From: Dichomitus squalens LYAD-421 SS1
Lineage: Eukaryota > Basidiomycota > Agaricomycetes > Polyporales > Polyporaceae
Length of the DNA stretch: 20,375 nt
Reading direction: 5' to 3'
Assembly: GCF_000275845.1 (NCBI RefSeq)
Contig: NW_006766887.1
Coordinates: 1,594,909 to 1,615,283 of the forward strand
In this document: in pieces, positions 1-9,835 of the stretch
Layout: the number at the start of each line of letters is the position of its first letter
Position numbering within the stretch: position 1 is the stretch's first letter
The notes under the pieces: model-generated
What the model was told of the DNA's origin: nothing
Database searches by the model: none
The model's input: the letters and a program-made list of their open reading frames with translations, nothing else
Translations under genes and position numbers: made by a program

Positions 1-1349
1 CCCGGGCCCAAGGAGGAGTGATGGCGAGCGGATTCATCGAGGGAGGGCGGGCCGGCCCGAGGAGAAGGGATGGAGTGAGCATGATGCGGCCGGGCGGGGG
101 GCCGGGTTGGGGAGGAAGCAGTGAGCGGATCACCGCGTAAGAGGCCCCGGAGGGCAGGCGGAACGACGAGAGGGCGCAGCGAGCTGCCCGGAGGAGTGGC
201 GAGTGGCGAGGGCACGGATGCCCGGAGGGGTGGCGAGCGGATCGCCGAAGAAAGGAGCTAGTGGTCCCCATTGGGCAACACCGTGAACGACGTGGTGTGC
301 ACCAACCAGCGGGCAAAAAACGAAAGCTCGAGGAGCGCGAGCTCCCGAAGGGCGAGGGGACGAGGATCCTGGGCTGCGAGCCCTTAACCTATATACTACT
401 AGAGACAAAGCAGATGTAAAGCGGCGAGGGGGTGGCACGAGTTACGCTGTCATAGACCCTGGACAATAATCATTGTCCAAAACAACTCCGGCAGACTCGC
501 CGGACTCAACAGTCTCGATATTTTGAGCAAGGTCCACCGTGATTTTGGGCCAATTCGGTTGTGCCATTCAATATTCCTTCGGCTCGGGAGCAACCGTCAC
601 CCAGCCTTGCCCGGGTGGGTTGGTTAAGCGCTTCATCTTGTGCCACGAGCCATGTTATGACAGGGAAACGGCTCGACGTGTGGACCCCGAGTAATTCGCA
701 CCTCCAGCCAACGCGGCTCGTTCAAGTTTGTTCAGGCCTGAAGCTGACTAGGGCGTGCGGCGGGTTGACAAGTTCCTCGGGAGAGAAGTGGGGCAAGGGA
801 CGAACGGCAAACCGGAAGCCCTCCACGCGATATGCCACCCCTGTGGGCAGGCACCTCCGTGACGAGCGGGAACAGCTGTAAGCCGACAGGGGATGCGTAT
901 GCGATGATAAGCGCCTGAGCGCACGGATTCCGATATCGCGACTCATCCCACCCAACAGATCGTCGAGAATGCATGATACCATGTAGAATTAATGTGGCGG
1001 ACGAGAACAGGGCAACCCGATCTCTGATTGAAGACACCTCCCCAGTTCTTCTGTTATTCGAGGTTTTATTGACCTTGAGCGCCGAGGTTACTTTCATCCG
1101 CTGATAATATCTTTCGGTGCAGGTGTGCGCCTGGTCAACTTGAGTGTCCCGCTCGACGAGAAGTACTTCGCAGCCTGAGTAAGGACGTGCGCGGTGTAAG
1201 GACCTTTAGGTAAGTTTTTTCATGACCTGTCATCACGGATCGCGAGCGACGCTCTGAGCCATGGTTCTCACGACGTACAGAGTTAATGAGCATGATGTAT
1301 CGCGCGGGGATCCACTGGCCCGTAGACCATGCCAATATTTTCACCTCAC
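1..1349. other. Intergenic, no supported gene
   Basis: I see no convincing coding region here. The first 360 bases are GC- and purine-rich with imperfect repeats; from about 370 composition becomes ordinary. Reading frames in this stretch overlap each other on both strands and carry no recognisable domain. A small perfect inverted repeat (GGACAAT, 4-nt loop, ATTGTCC) sits at 461-478, with no evident function. On the minus strand, the part next to 1350 may hold the 3' continuation of the weak candidate at 1350-1608. Confidence 0.5.
185..237. repeat. Imperfect direct repeat pair, 19 bp
   Basis: TGCCCGGAGGAGTGGCGAG at 185-203 recurs at 219-237 with one mismatch (GGAGGGG), giving a 34-bp spacing. 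Shorter GAGCGGAT echoes occur at about 27-34, 123-130 and 235-242. The stretch looks like low-complexity GC-rich sequence rather than a functional array. Confidence 0.45.
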
Positions 1350-1608
1350 CTTGTAAGTACTCAATCTGTCCCTCAAGTAGATCCAGTCAATCAAGAAGAT
1401 ATCGGTGTTGAACTCGGACGAGTTAGAAGTCCACTGGAATGTCAGCCCGGGCCGGGTCCTATCAATGAGTCACAGCTAAGGCAGGGCTTCGTACTGTTCG
1501 AGTAGTAGCCTCGGTACGGGTAGCTCGGGATATGATGAAGGGTATCTGCTTGTCCCATCCGACGTCAAGGAGGCTGTAGCCTTTGGATGTCAGGATGTGA
1601 CGGGCCAT
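1350..1608 (-). other. Possible two-exon gene fragment, unknown
   Basis: On the minus strand an ATG at 1608 opens 38 codons to 1495, including the protein-like string GYSLLDVGWDKQIP. A well-formed 61-nt intron could follow (1494-1434: GTACGA donor, CTGAC branch 14 nt from the end, CCAG acceptor). In-frame exon 1433-1350 then encodes 28 residues including FNTDIFLIDWIYLRDRL, and ends at a GTGAGG donor. A further open stretch (AAKYFSSSGTLK, ending at TGA near 1085) may be a later exon, but I cannot join it confidently. I do not recognise the family. It could be a real small gene, a decayed one, or chance. Confidence 0.25.
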
Positions 1609-1870
1609 GCGCTGTTTTTCATTTACGAGCCTCGCGTTGGCAGCCCATGGGGACTACTAGCGTAGTGGGTGGCGGCAAAATCTGTCAAAAGGTCGAAACG
1701 GACGCCTGGGCGTGGTCTCCGATGCGTATGAATATTGCCTTATTCGGAACAGAGCACAGCCGAAATGCATGACCTCTGTGTAAGGCGCGGGGGACTGCCA
1801 TCGCCAAGACAAAGCCTCGACATCCTTGCGGGACCCTGATCGACAACCGCCCGCGTCTGACGCCGGGCAA

Positions 1871-1997
1871 CCAATTGCATCCCATCCATCAACGAGTATA
1901 AAGCCATCATGAACGCCGTCGGGGATACCAGGGCTCGGTTGTTTTCCCAACTTCTCCTCCCTTCTTCCCTTCGCCACCGCCAGCTACTTTCTCTTTC
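1871..1997 (+). promoter_or_regulatory. Core promoter of the CFEM-like gene
   Basis: A CCAAT box (1871-1875) and a TATAAA box (1897-1902) are followed by a pyrimidine-rich tract (about 1938-1996) running up to the ATG at 1998. This arrangement of CCAAT, TATA and CT-rich start region is typical of strongly expressed filamentous-fungal genes. The TATA box lies 96 nt before the start codon, which leaves room for a short 5' UTR. Confidence 0.6.
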
Positions 1998-2830
1998 ATG
2001 ATGTACGGCCTCGCTGTTCTCTCCGTTGCGGTTTTCGCTGGTCACAGTAAGTGTCACGCCTTGATATTGATGAGCTGGTTCCTAAGAAGTGAATCAGCGG
2101 CCGCTACCGCTCTCGCTGGTGCCTTCCCTCTCGCTGCTATCATCAGGAGGCAGACGGGCTTCGATCCCTCGCAGATCCCTGCTCAGTGTCAGAGCGACTG
2201 TTCTACCGCCGTGACCGCCATCAATGTGAGTTTGCCAATCGCCATCTCATATAGTCTGAAGCGAGACTCACTAAAGTTCCTTAGACCTGCACGGACGTGA
2301 GCTGCTTGTGCAGCACCAGCACAAATCAGGGTCTCTACACCTGTCTCGAGTGCGCGCTCAGCCTTAGTCCCGACGCATCCACCTTGTCCCAGTCCCAGGA
2401 GAGCCTGGACAGTAAGCGATTCTCTCCGCATCTCGGGCTCAGTGATCTCACCCCCTCGCTACTGATAGACTACGAGGAGACGTGTGACCAGGCCGGCGTG
2501 AACGTTACTCCCCTCTCGCTCACCCTCCCCTCCGGCGGCGCGTCAGCCACTGCTACTGCTACTGCTGCGCCCATATCTAGCACCGCTGTGACCGGTGGTA
2601 GTACTCCCAGCACTGTCAAGGTCTCCGTGACGTTCAACGGCGGCAGCACCGCGGCGACAGCGACCGCGACCAGCCCCGCCAACACCGCCGACACGGCGTC
2701 CAGTGCCAGCAGCACCGGTGGTGCCTCGAAGAACGGCAACCCCCTTGGTGGCAACGGTGCCGGCGCGATTGGTGTCTCTACTGCTTCTCTCGCTGTCGTA
2801 GTCGGTATCGCGATGGCCGCCCTACTCTAG
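1998..2830 (+). CDS. Secreted GPI-anchored CFEM-like protein
   Basis: Join 1998-2046, 2098-2225, 2285-2411, 2469-2830; 221 aa. Introns of 51, 59 and 57 nt are all GT-AG. The N-terminus is a signal peptide (hydrophobic residues 3-32), followed by an RR site at 33-34 that could be cut by a Kex2-like protease. Residues 44-107 carry eight cysteines at 47, 51, 61, 66, 68, 79, 82 and 107, with PxC, CTD and CLC in the CFEM order. A long Ser/Thr/Ala-rich stalk follows. The end is a small-residue segment (SKNGN, GGNGAG) and a hydrophobic tail (last about 18 residues), as in a GPI-anchor signal. CFEM proteins act at fungal cell surfaces in haem/iron capture, adhesion or host interaction; which applies here is unknown. 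The C7-C8 spacing (24 residues) is long, so CFEM-like is safer than CFEM. Two adjacent ATGs (1998, 2001) could both start it. Confidence 0.82.
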
Positions 2831-4082
2831 AGCGACGGCTTCGGTTTGGATGGCGGCCGTGTTGTGTTACGAAACTTTACTGGGAATTGACTTGGACTTT
2901 ATTCGACGCCTCGCGGCTTCTAACACAAAACTACTATTGTTCGCTCGCCCTCTGCTCTAGCTTACCTGGAGTATAATCAGAGAATGATTGATATTTGTCC
3001 TCAGGGCCATCGTTCCGTGCGAGTTGGTGGTCATGAGTTCGCTCTTCAGGTGAGTCATATTGGTCTGTCTCACCTCGCCCCTACGGCCCCGTAACCATGC
3101 AGCCTCCGATGAGACGCTACAGCTCTGCACAAGACGTGGACTCCGTGTTTACGATGATATCCGTGTACGCCGGAATTACCTTCGCCTTGTCGAGGCTTGG
3201 CAGGGCAACGCACGTGCAGACCTCCGCTTCGGTCCCGAATAAGATACTTAAGTACGAATCCGGAAGCTCCAGCTCTGATTCAGGCACCAGCTGCAGCGTG
3301 TCCTCCGGGAAACACAGCCCATTGTGGCAACAATCATGCCAGATACAACTTGCCATCAGCAGAGGTGCTATCGTACTATGCAGATTCCCGGTTCATTGGA
3401 AGTTGGGCAAATGTATAACGGCTCATGTACGTTCGGCAGTGGTCTCTGCAACGACGTTCAACGGTTCCGATCACGCTCTGCGGGCACTTGCGGCGACTTT
3501 TAAGCATCTAGCAGCTTCGCCCCCGAGTCCAGTAGTTGACTTTTAGGAGAGGTTTAAAAGGGCAAAATGTCAAGCGGGCAAACCGCATCGAATAGAGCCT
3601 ACTGTGTCTCGTTGAAATGCAGTGCAGTACTCGCAGAGCAGTGAGTGCTTGGGCCAGAGACGGCACGATCGCGAACTCATCAATCTTCAAGCGGCCTGCC
3701 AACCACAACGCCACCGACACTTTAAATTAAAGTTTCATCAAGCAATTGCTTACAAGCCAGAGGGGTTGACGCCTTCGCCTCATAGATAGGGGACGAGTCT
3801 CTCGAGCGTCTTGTCAGGTATGTGACAGAGGTGCCCGCCGTTCCGCGCAGATGTTTTGACGTGCCCGCCCGGCAATATGAGGCCGGCTGTCACTTCGATG
3901 GGCGCCAATACTCCTTACAGTGGGGTTCGCATATATGGGCAGTCGCAATGCTCTGCACAAGTCCTGAGAACATCTCAGACCATCATAGAGCGTCGGTTGA
4001 TCTTCAGACATGTCCTCAATGAAATATGGATCGTCAATAGTCTGTGCGCCGTGTGTCCAGAAGTACATCCAATAAATACCGC
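2831..4082. other. Intergenic between convergent genes
   Basis: This 1.25-kb gap between a plus-strand and a minus-strand gene 3' end holds no gene I can support. Several overlapping open frames exist at 3060-3546 on both strands, none with a domain. One plus-strand frame (3279-3503) ends in a cysteine-containing string, NGSCTFGSGLCND then GTCGDF and a stop, which could be the worn C-terminus of a small secreted protein. No credible start or splice chain joins to it. From 3550 to 4082 I see nothing. Confidence 0.45.
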
Positions 4083-5492
4083 CTATAGCTTAGACTTGAC
4101 CGACACCTTCGCCGCGTTCTCCTGCAGGATCTTTGCGGCGTCGTTCACGATGTTCTCTACGATCACCTTCGCCGGGAGGACATCGTGGATGAGCGACGCG
4201 ACGCGGCCTATGAGCCATGCACGGGCCTGCAGCGACTTCTCAGGGTGCTGCTTCAGGTCGTGCTCGACAGGGATGATACCCTTCGACGTGAGCTCCTTAA
4301 TCTCCTCTTGCCGGTTGTTATGCCTGTACCCACGAATGACGGTCAGCCTCCTGAGCAGATAATCCAAGCCGACACCGGCAACAAACACGCACCAGTCATC
4401 AACGTACGGGGTCCTCCGCACCCGGAGCGGCCGCCCGGTGTAGATGAGCGTCGTGATAGCGTCCTCGTATCCCGCGCCAACAAGCGCCTCCTTGTGGGCC
4501 TTCGGCGCGCCCGCCTCCTCACTGGCGACGAAGCGCGTGCCGACCCAGACCGCCTGCGCGCCCCAGGAGAGGTTCGCGGCGAGCGAGCGGCCGTCGTACA
4601 CGGCGCCCGCCCCGATGACGTATATGGGCTTGCCCGTGAGCGGCGACTTGCGGCCTTTGACGATGTCGACACAGGCGGGGATGAGGATGGTCGCGGGGAT
4701 GTCGCCCGTGTGGCCTCCGCCCTCGCCGGCCTGCGCGCAGATGAGGTCGCAGCCGGCGTCGAGCGCCTTCTCGACGTGCTTCGGGTGGCCGACCATCTGT
4801 GAGGTTACGGGATAGGATTCAGCGAGGTATGTATGCTTGGGCGCAGCGCGGCAGACTTACGTTCATCACGGGGATGCCCGCCTTGTGGAGCTTCTCGACA
4901 GCCCATTTGGGAGGAACGCCGACGGCGCAGACGAAGAGAGAAGTCTTCTCCTCGATGATGACGTCAAGGAGGTCGGGAAGCTGGCCCTTTGTGTAGTCGT
5001 ACTGTGGGCGCACGCATGCGTCGATCGCGATCGTCAGTTCATGACACCTACAATAGGGGTCAAGTCGAACAGCACTCACGTTCGTCTTACGCGCGTTGCC
5101 GCCGACCTGGGGAAGAAGTAGATCGACACCGAAGGGAAGGCTCTTGTCGACAAGGTCATCCTTGATGGCCTTGATCTATAGGGAGGGGGAAGAGCGGGAG
5201 GACGGGTCGTGTCAGCTCAATGGTTCGATGGCAGGTAGGCCCTACGTACCTGCTGCCTGAGAATTTTGGGAGTGTATCCGAGACCGCCAATGACGCCAAG
5301 ACCGCCCGCGTTTGACACGGCAGCTGCCAACTCCGGACCTGCCGCAACGTTCATACCTGCAATGAGAAAGACAGTCAGCTAACGTCGACCATCTGCGGCG
5401 TACTAAGTACACGCGTTCGGTTCCGTACCTGCAAGCAGGATGGGGTGCTTGATACCGAACATCTCGGTGATGGGAGTCGTGATCGTGGCCAT
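4083..5492 (-). CDS. Nitronate monooxygenase (2-nitropropane dioxygenase)
   Basis: Complement join of 4083-4323, 4393-4796, 4861-5001, 5080-5175, 5250-5356, 5429-5492; 350 aa, normal for the family. It is an FMN-dependent TIM-barrel enzyme that oxidises alkyl nitronates such as propionate-3-nitronate to carbonyl products and nitrite, protecting metabolism from nitro-toxins. Visible family blocks, in order: FGIKHPILLAG (12-22), NAGGLGVIGGLGYTP, PFGVDLLLPQVGG, KGQLPDLLDVIIEE, AVGVPP, AGEGGGHTGD (His165 is the expected catalytic base), and the FMN-phosphate region GAGAVYDGRSL to VWVGTRF. The ATG at 5492 is the only one in frame before the conserved start. The intron 4392-4324 (69 nt) is in frame and stop-free; I remove it because splicing turns an unrelated 23-residue insert into the family-like DDWHNNRQEEIKEL. 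No targeting peptide is evident, so it is probably cytosolic. Confidence 0.93.
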
Positions 5493-6434
5493 GATGATGA
5501 ATCCAAAACGCGGCGGAGGTGGTGAGGAATGGTTAACGAAGGGCGAAGAGGGGTTCGAGTAGAGTTTATGAAGACCTGGGGCATATGGGGGCGGGGAACC
5601 GGTAACAGGGAGCAGCAAGTTGCCGGCATGTGAAAGCAGATCGGGTCCCGATCCAGGCGCTAGCCCCGTGCATCGTCTCCGCTTCTGCTGACAAGGTTTT
5701 GACCCGCACCTGACCGCGACGAAAGCCGGCTTCGCGATTATTGACGGCGCGGCATCAGAGCGAAATGTTCGTATGTAGGTCTCGCAGACTATGCAAATGC
5801 AGAATTTGGCTTGAGTTGTCGCGTCAGTCACCGTCAACAAGACCCAGGGTGGATCCTTCAGAGCAAGATCCCCTCTCGATCGCCTGCAACTCGCATTGAT
5901 GGTTTCTGCGTGATGATGGGGACTTAAGTATAGCACCGGGCATTGGCTTGTGCCGAACCCGTCAAGCCGGGGTTCTGAGGCGGGGGCGGCCGTTCATCAT
6001 CTAATCATATCTGATAAGATTACAAGGCCGTCGAGATAGTTAATATGGCGTCCTCGCTGAGGATCAGAAAGGTGACGGTTTGGAGGCTCGAGCGTGGGCC
6101 AACGGGTCGGAGAAACAAGACCGTCCAGTCCATGCAATATAATTAGTCCTGATCCAGGATGCGTGCTGCCACAGCAATGGTAGATGATGGCGATGCGTCC
6201 CCGCCAGAAGTGTGGAGGTGAAGGAAAGTACAGCAGAGCGATGGGACTGACGCAGACGACGTACAAAATATGCAACAAGGGGGGGGACACAGAGAGAGAT
6301 GGAGATAGAGTAGAGAGAACGTGAGAAGGCGTGAGCGTGTAGTTGAGAATGAACTTGGGAAGGGGACGGTCAAAGAGCGTGTACAAGATCCCGACTCGGA
6401 TTCGAAGAAGTCAATGTCAAAGTGTAACCGAAAC
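5493..6434. other. Intergenic, NMO promoter and upstream 3' end
   Basis: This 942-bp gap lies between two minus-strand genes, so it should hold the 3' UTR of the coiled-coil gene (high coordinates) and the promoter of the NMO gene (low coordinates). Near the NMO start the minus strand is pyrimidine-rich. Around 6270-6335 the plus strand has a G9 run and a GA-rich tract. No gene, RNA or clear promoter box was seen. Confidence 0.5.
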
Positions 6435-8759
6435 TCATGATTTCCGCGCCTCGGCCGCCGCCACCGCGCCTGCTTGTCGCATGAGTCGCCGTAGCCGACC
6501 GAGCTCCGCGGCCAACGTTCTGGGAGAGCGTCAGCCAACAAAACAGAGACGAGACCACGCCGAGGCCAACGCACTTTGCTGTCTGGTTCGCCTCGTCACT
6601 CTCCTGCGCGTGCCGGTCGACCTCGCTCCGCAGCTCGCCCATCTCCTCCTTGAGCACCGTCTCCATCTGCTCCGTTAGCCGCTTGTTCTCGTACAGCAGC
6701 CACTTGATCTCGCCCAGGCCGCCCGACTCGCGCTCCTTCTGCACCTGCTCGAGCAGCCGCTTGTACTTCTTGCCCATCTCCTCCGCGTCCGCCTTCAGCT
6801 TGTCCTCCCGCCGCTTCACCTCCTCGCGAAGCGTCAGCGCGTCCGTCTGGAACGACTCGACGAGGCCCTTGATCGAGTCCCGGAGCACGGCGTACTCGCG
6901 CTCCGCCTTCTGCGTGCGCGCGGTGCACTCGGTCAGCGAGGACTCCATGTCGCGGATCGTCTTCTTCGACGTCGTCGTCTCGTTCTTGAGCTGCGACTTG
7001 AGCGAGATCACTTCTGCCTCCGCTTTCCGTGCGCGTTCGAGCACCTGCGGCGAGGGTTCGTCCGTGAGCACTGCATACATACATATCGGGGACGACAGGG
7101 GAGCGCACCTCCTGCAGCAGCCGCTCTTTCCGCGCGACGACGTTGTTCAGCCCCTCGTTCTCCAGCCGCAGCCGCTCCCGCACCTCCTTCAGGTCCTCCG
7201 TCTGCCGCGTCAGCTGGCTGACCTGCCGCTGGCTCACGCGTAGCTGCGCCTTCGTGTTCTCCAGCGCGTTCTTCGCGTTCAACACGCCTGCCTGGAGGTC
7301 GGCGAGGACCTTCGTCGTGTTCCCGGGCGCAAACGAGGCCCGCCGCGGTGACACGCCGCCTGCTGACGTTGTCGAGACACTCAGTGAGGATCGCAAAGTG
7401 CTGTCGCCGTCTTCTTCTGCTAGTGCGCGTGCGTTTCCTGCAATAGACATTCGGCGTTAGCGTACCTGATCGACGAGGCCGGGAAGCGTGTCAACGCGGA
7501 ATTCTAGGAAATCGGCACCTGTGCTGTGTGCACTGGGAATCCCCACTTTATGCACAGAACGAGTGCCGGGCATTGACACGATTATTCATACAGCAAACCT
7601 GCCAGACGCATCTTCCCCGTGAGAAGAGACAAAAGCCGCGGAATGTATGCACACTCCCAGCCAAGTCTGACTCAGCGCGAATCGCGCCCGATACCTGCCC
7701 CCCGTGTTCCAAACATTCAACCGATCACTGCTCCCAGTTGCCTCCACCTACGTTCATCGCACACCCACCCGCTCGCATGCGCGTGATCAAATCTGCCCGA
7801 CACACTCGAAACAGCCAACGCCAACCCCAGAGGGTCAACGCTGCCGTCCACGGGCCACGGACATCTGGGATGATCCTGGAGGCACTGACCTACTGACGAG
7901 ACGGGGATGCCTGCCCCGGCCTCAGTACGCGGACGACTGGGGGGAGGGGTCACAAGGAACACTCACGGCTCAGCGTTCTCGTCGGGCTATCGCTCCTCTG
8001 CCCGCTCCCACTCCCCGTCGGGATGCCCTCCCGGATCCCGTTCTCGTCCCCGAACGACATGTTGTTGCGCCGCGGGAGCGGTAGGCTCGAGTCGGGGCCT
8101 GCGAGTCCTTGGAGCGCCTCGAACGAGCTGCGCCTGGCGATCTTGATCGCGCGCGGGGAGTATGCGGAGTCGGAGGAGGACGGGCGTTGGGGGACGGAGA
8201 GATCGAGCTCGGCGGGGGAGTGCGGGGGCGAGTTGAAGATGCCGGGCGGGTAGGGGCGCGGGCCGCGGAGGACGGTGTTCTCGAGCGCGGCGAGCTGGGC
8301 TTGCTGGTGCCGGATGTTGTGCTTGAGCGCGGAGATGTTCTGGCGGATGGCAACTGCGGATGGGCGGGATGTGAGCGAGTGAGCAGTAGAGGGGAGGGGA
8401 GTAGGGTGAAGGAGGAGTTGACGGAACGGAGGACGGGGCGAGGAGTATTTCGGGCGCCAGTTCAGATGGACGACCGGGCATTCGTATGACAGACATGGCA
8501 GCGGCGATGATCATGATCGAAAGACGGGAGATGTGAACGGTGTACGAAGAAGGTGGTCGGAATGGGGAACGTAACATGGATAGCCGGTGTAAGAGCACGA
8601 GCCTTACGAAGCGGGGTGAACAAAGTATGAATACGCACCGGTTTCGTCGCCTAATGATACGGACGGACTGGAAGAACGTCCTATAGATCCTCGCGAAGAC
8701 GGTCGAGACACAGAACGAGGAGGGGAGAGGGGCGAGGTGAGATGGGAGCCGCTGGACAT
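6435..8759 (-). CDS. Conserved coiled-coil protein, She3-like at most
   Basis: Complement join of 6435-6519, 6575-7044, 7109-7437, 7890-7910, 7967-8353, 8639-8759; 470 aa. Residues 1-40 are Ser/Arg/Pro-rich. Residues 36-75 contain LGDETVAIRQNISALKHNIR, a short helical block. A Ser/Pro-rich linker follows to about 215, then a nearly continuous coiled coil (about 218-465) including LENTKAQLRVSQRQ, LRLENEGLNNVVARKERLL and KKYKRLLEQVQKE. I cannot name the family with confidence. The block LRLENEGLNNVVARKERLL resembles the coiled region of fungal She3 (mRNA-transport adaptor), but this is a weak memory-based comparison. Exon 3 is a 21-nt micro-exon (IPVSSV) required to keep the frame and give SRIPVSSVGNARALAEE. 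Introns 1 (285 nt) and 3 (452 nt) are far longer than the others (55-64 nt). The true frame of exon 2 has no internal ATG near its start, so it is easily missed. Confidence 0.8.
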
Positions 8760-9835
8760 TTACTCAGACTCTTTCGAGACTCGTGTTTGCGATAGAACAC
8801 GGTGTGTGCCGGACGACGAATGGGCCAATCGCAGAGCAGATTCTGGGGTGCCCGTGGCGGGTGACGAGAGCCAGTGTTCGGTGGGACTGCGCTCAGAGAG
8901 AGTCGGAGTCGTCGGGAACGATGGATGCGTGACGGAGACTGTGATGCCGTCGCTGCTTCGCTCGATGTGCTCACGCTCGAAGACGGTGACGCAGAGGGTG
9001 TCGAACGCGGCCACCCCAGTGCAGTTTCGATTCGTGTTCGCCTACAGGCTACCGGGAGCACGCTGGGCATAGCGGGCGGTACGCGTGTTCCCACGATCGT
9101 AGTCCAGGACACTGCAAGAGACTCGGCGGCGTGTCCCCAGGGAGAAGCTCAACTGGTCGTCAGTGTACTTATACATGGTTGCTCCCCAGCTTGCGGGATC
9201 TTGATCGGAGACGAGTAGTTCTCGACAGTCTGACAGGAACAACGGTCGCAAGCATCTCCTGTTTCTCCCGTCCTCTCCGCGGGGCACCTCGGGGAACGCC
9301 TGAAGATTTGTCTCGAACCAGAGTGTCCAGGGGCAGCGGTCAAGCGGCAATTGGTACGTACATAGTCACTTTCAAGTTAGTCGACAGGCTTGTTGCTACT
9401 TATGACTGTGACTCGAACTCCCCAACGGCCGGCTGACGCAGCGGATTCTGAGTCTCACCGCGATGCTCAGGAACTCTCCCGAAGAGCGGCGCCCAATGGT
9501 ACATCCCGATTTACGTCGCTTGCGCTACACCTTAGGGGTCCATATCTGGGTCAGTCATTGCTTTAATGCAGTCACCGCACTGTCATCGAAAGCCTGCTTG
9601 GGTCTCCAGATAATTCCCTATCGTGACGAGCACCAAACAACAAGCCTCACTCAATCCAGACACTCATTATCTCGTGCACGAAAGTCTCTTCTTGACACCT
9701 TTTTGCCTTTCGGACCGCGAAGAAGCAGGCTGAGGGCATGTGGGATCAATATCAAGAAACTTCATACTACCTACAGAGATATGCGGAGTGGGGGAGGGGC
9801 TGAAGGAGCAAGACGCAGAGCCGGAGGGAGCTTCC
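8760..9835. other. Intergenic, promoter of the coiled-coil gene
   Basis: This 1.08-kb gap separates the start of the coiled-coil gene (minus strand) from the stop of the RING gene on the same strand. It should contain the RING 3' UTR, the coiled-coil promoter and its 5' UTR. Open frames exist on both strands (for example minus 8760-9014 and plus 9463-9906), but they overlap one another and show no domain, splice chain or conserved-looking string. I see no RNA gene. Confidence 0.5.

Noticed and set aside
130..438. 102-codon minus-strand open frame
   Set aside because: Pro/Arg/Ala-rich low-complexity translation of GC-rich repeats, without homology cues or splice support.
1657..2057. Minus-strand frames overlapping the CFEM promoter
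   Set aside because: They cover the TATA/CCAAT promoter and first exon of a well-supported gene and have no domain.
3033..3250. Small spliced gene starting at ATG 3033
   Set aside because: The natural splice (donor 3050, acceptor 3102) leads to an immediate in-frame stop.
4185..4802. 205-codon plus-strand open frame
   Set aside because: Exact antisense shadow of the conserved nitronate monooxygenase exons.
7443..7890. C/D-box snoRNA inside the 452-nt intron
   Set aside because: Only weak GCGATGA and CTGA matches on the minus strand, with no terminal stem.
8681..9112. 143-codon minus-strand open frame upstream of the coiled-coil gene
   Set aside because: It overlaps exon 1 of that gene in another frame and is Ser/Pro/Arg-rich without motifs; probably 5' UTR.
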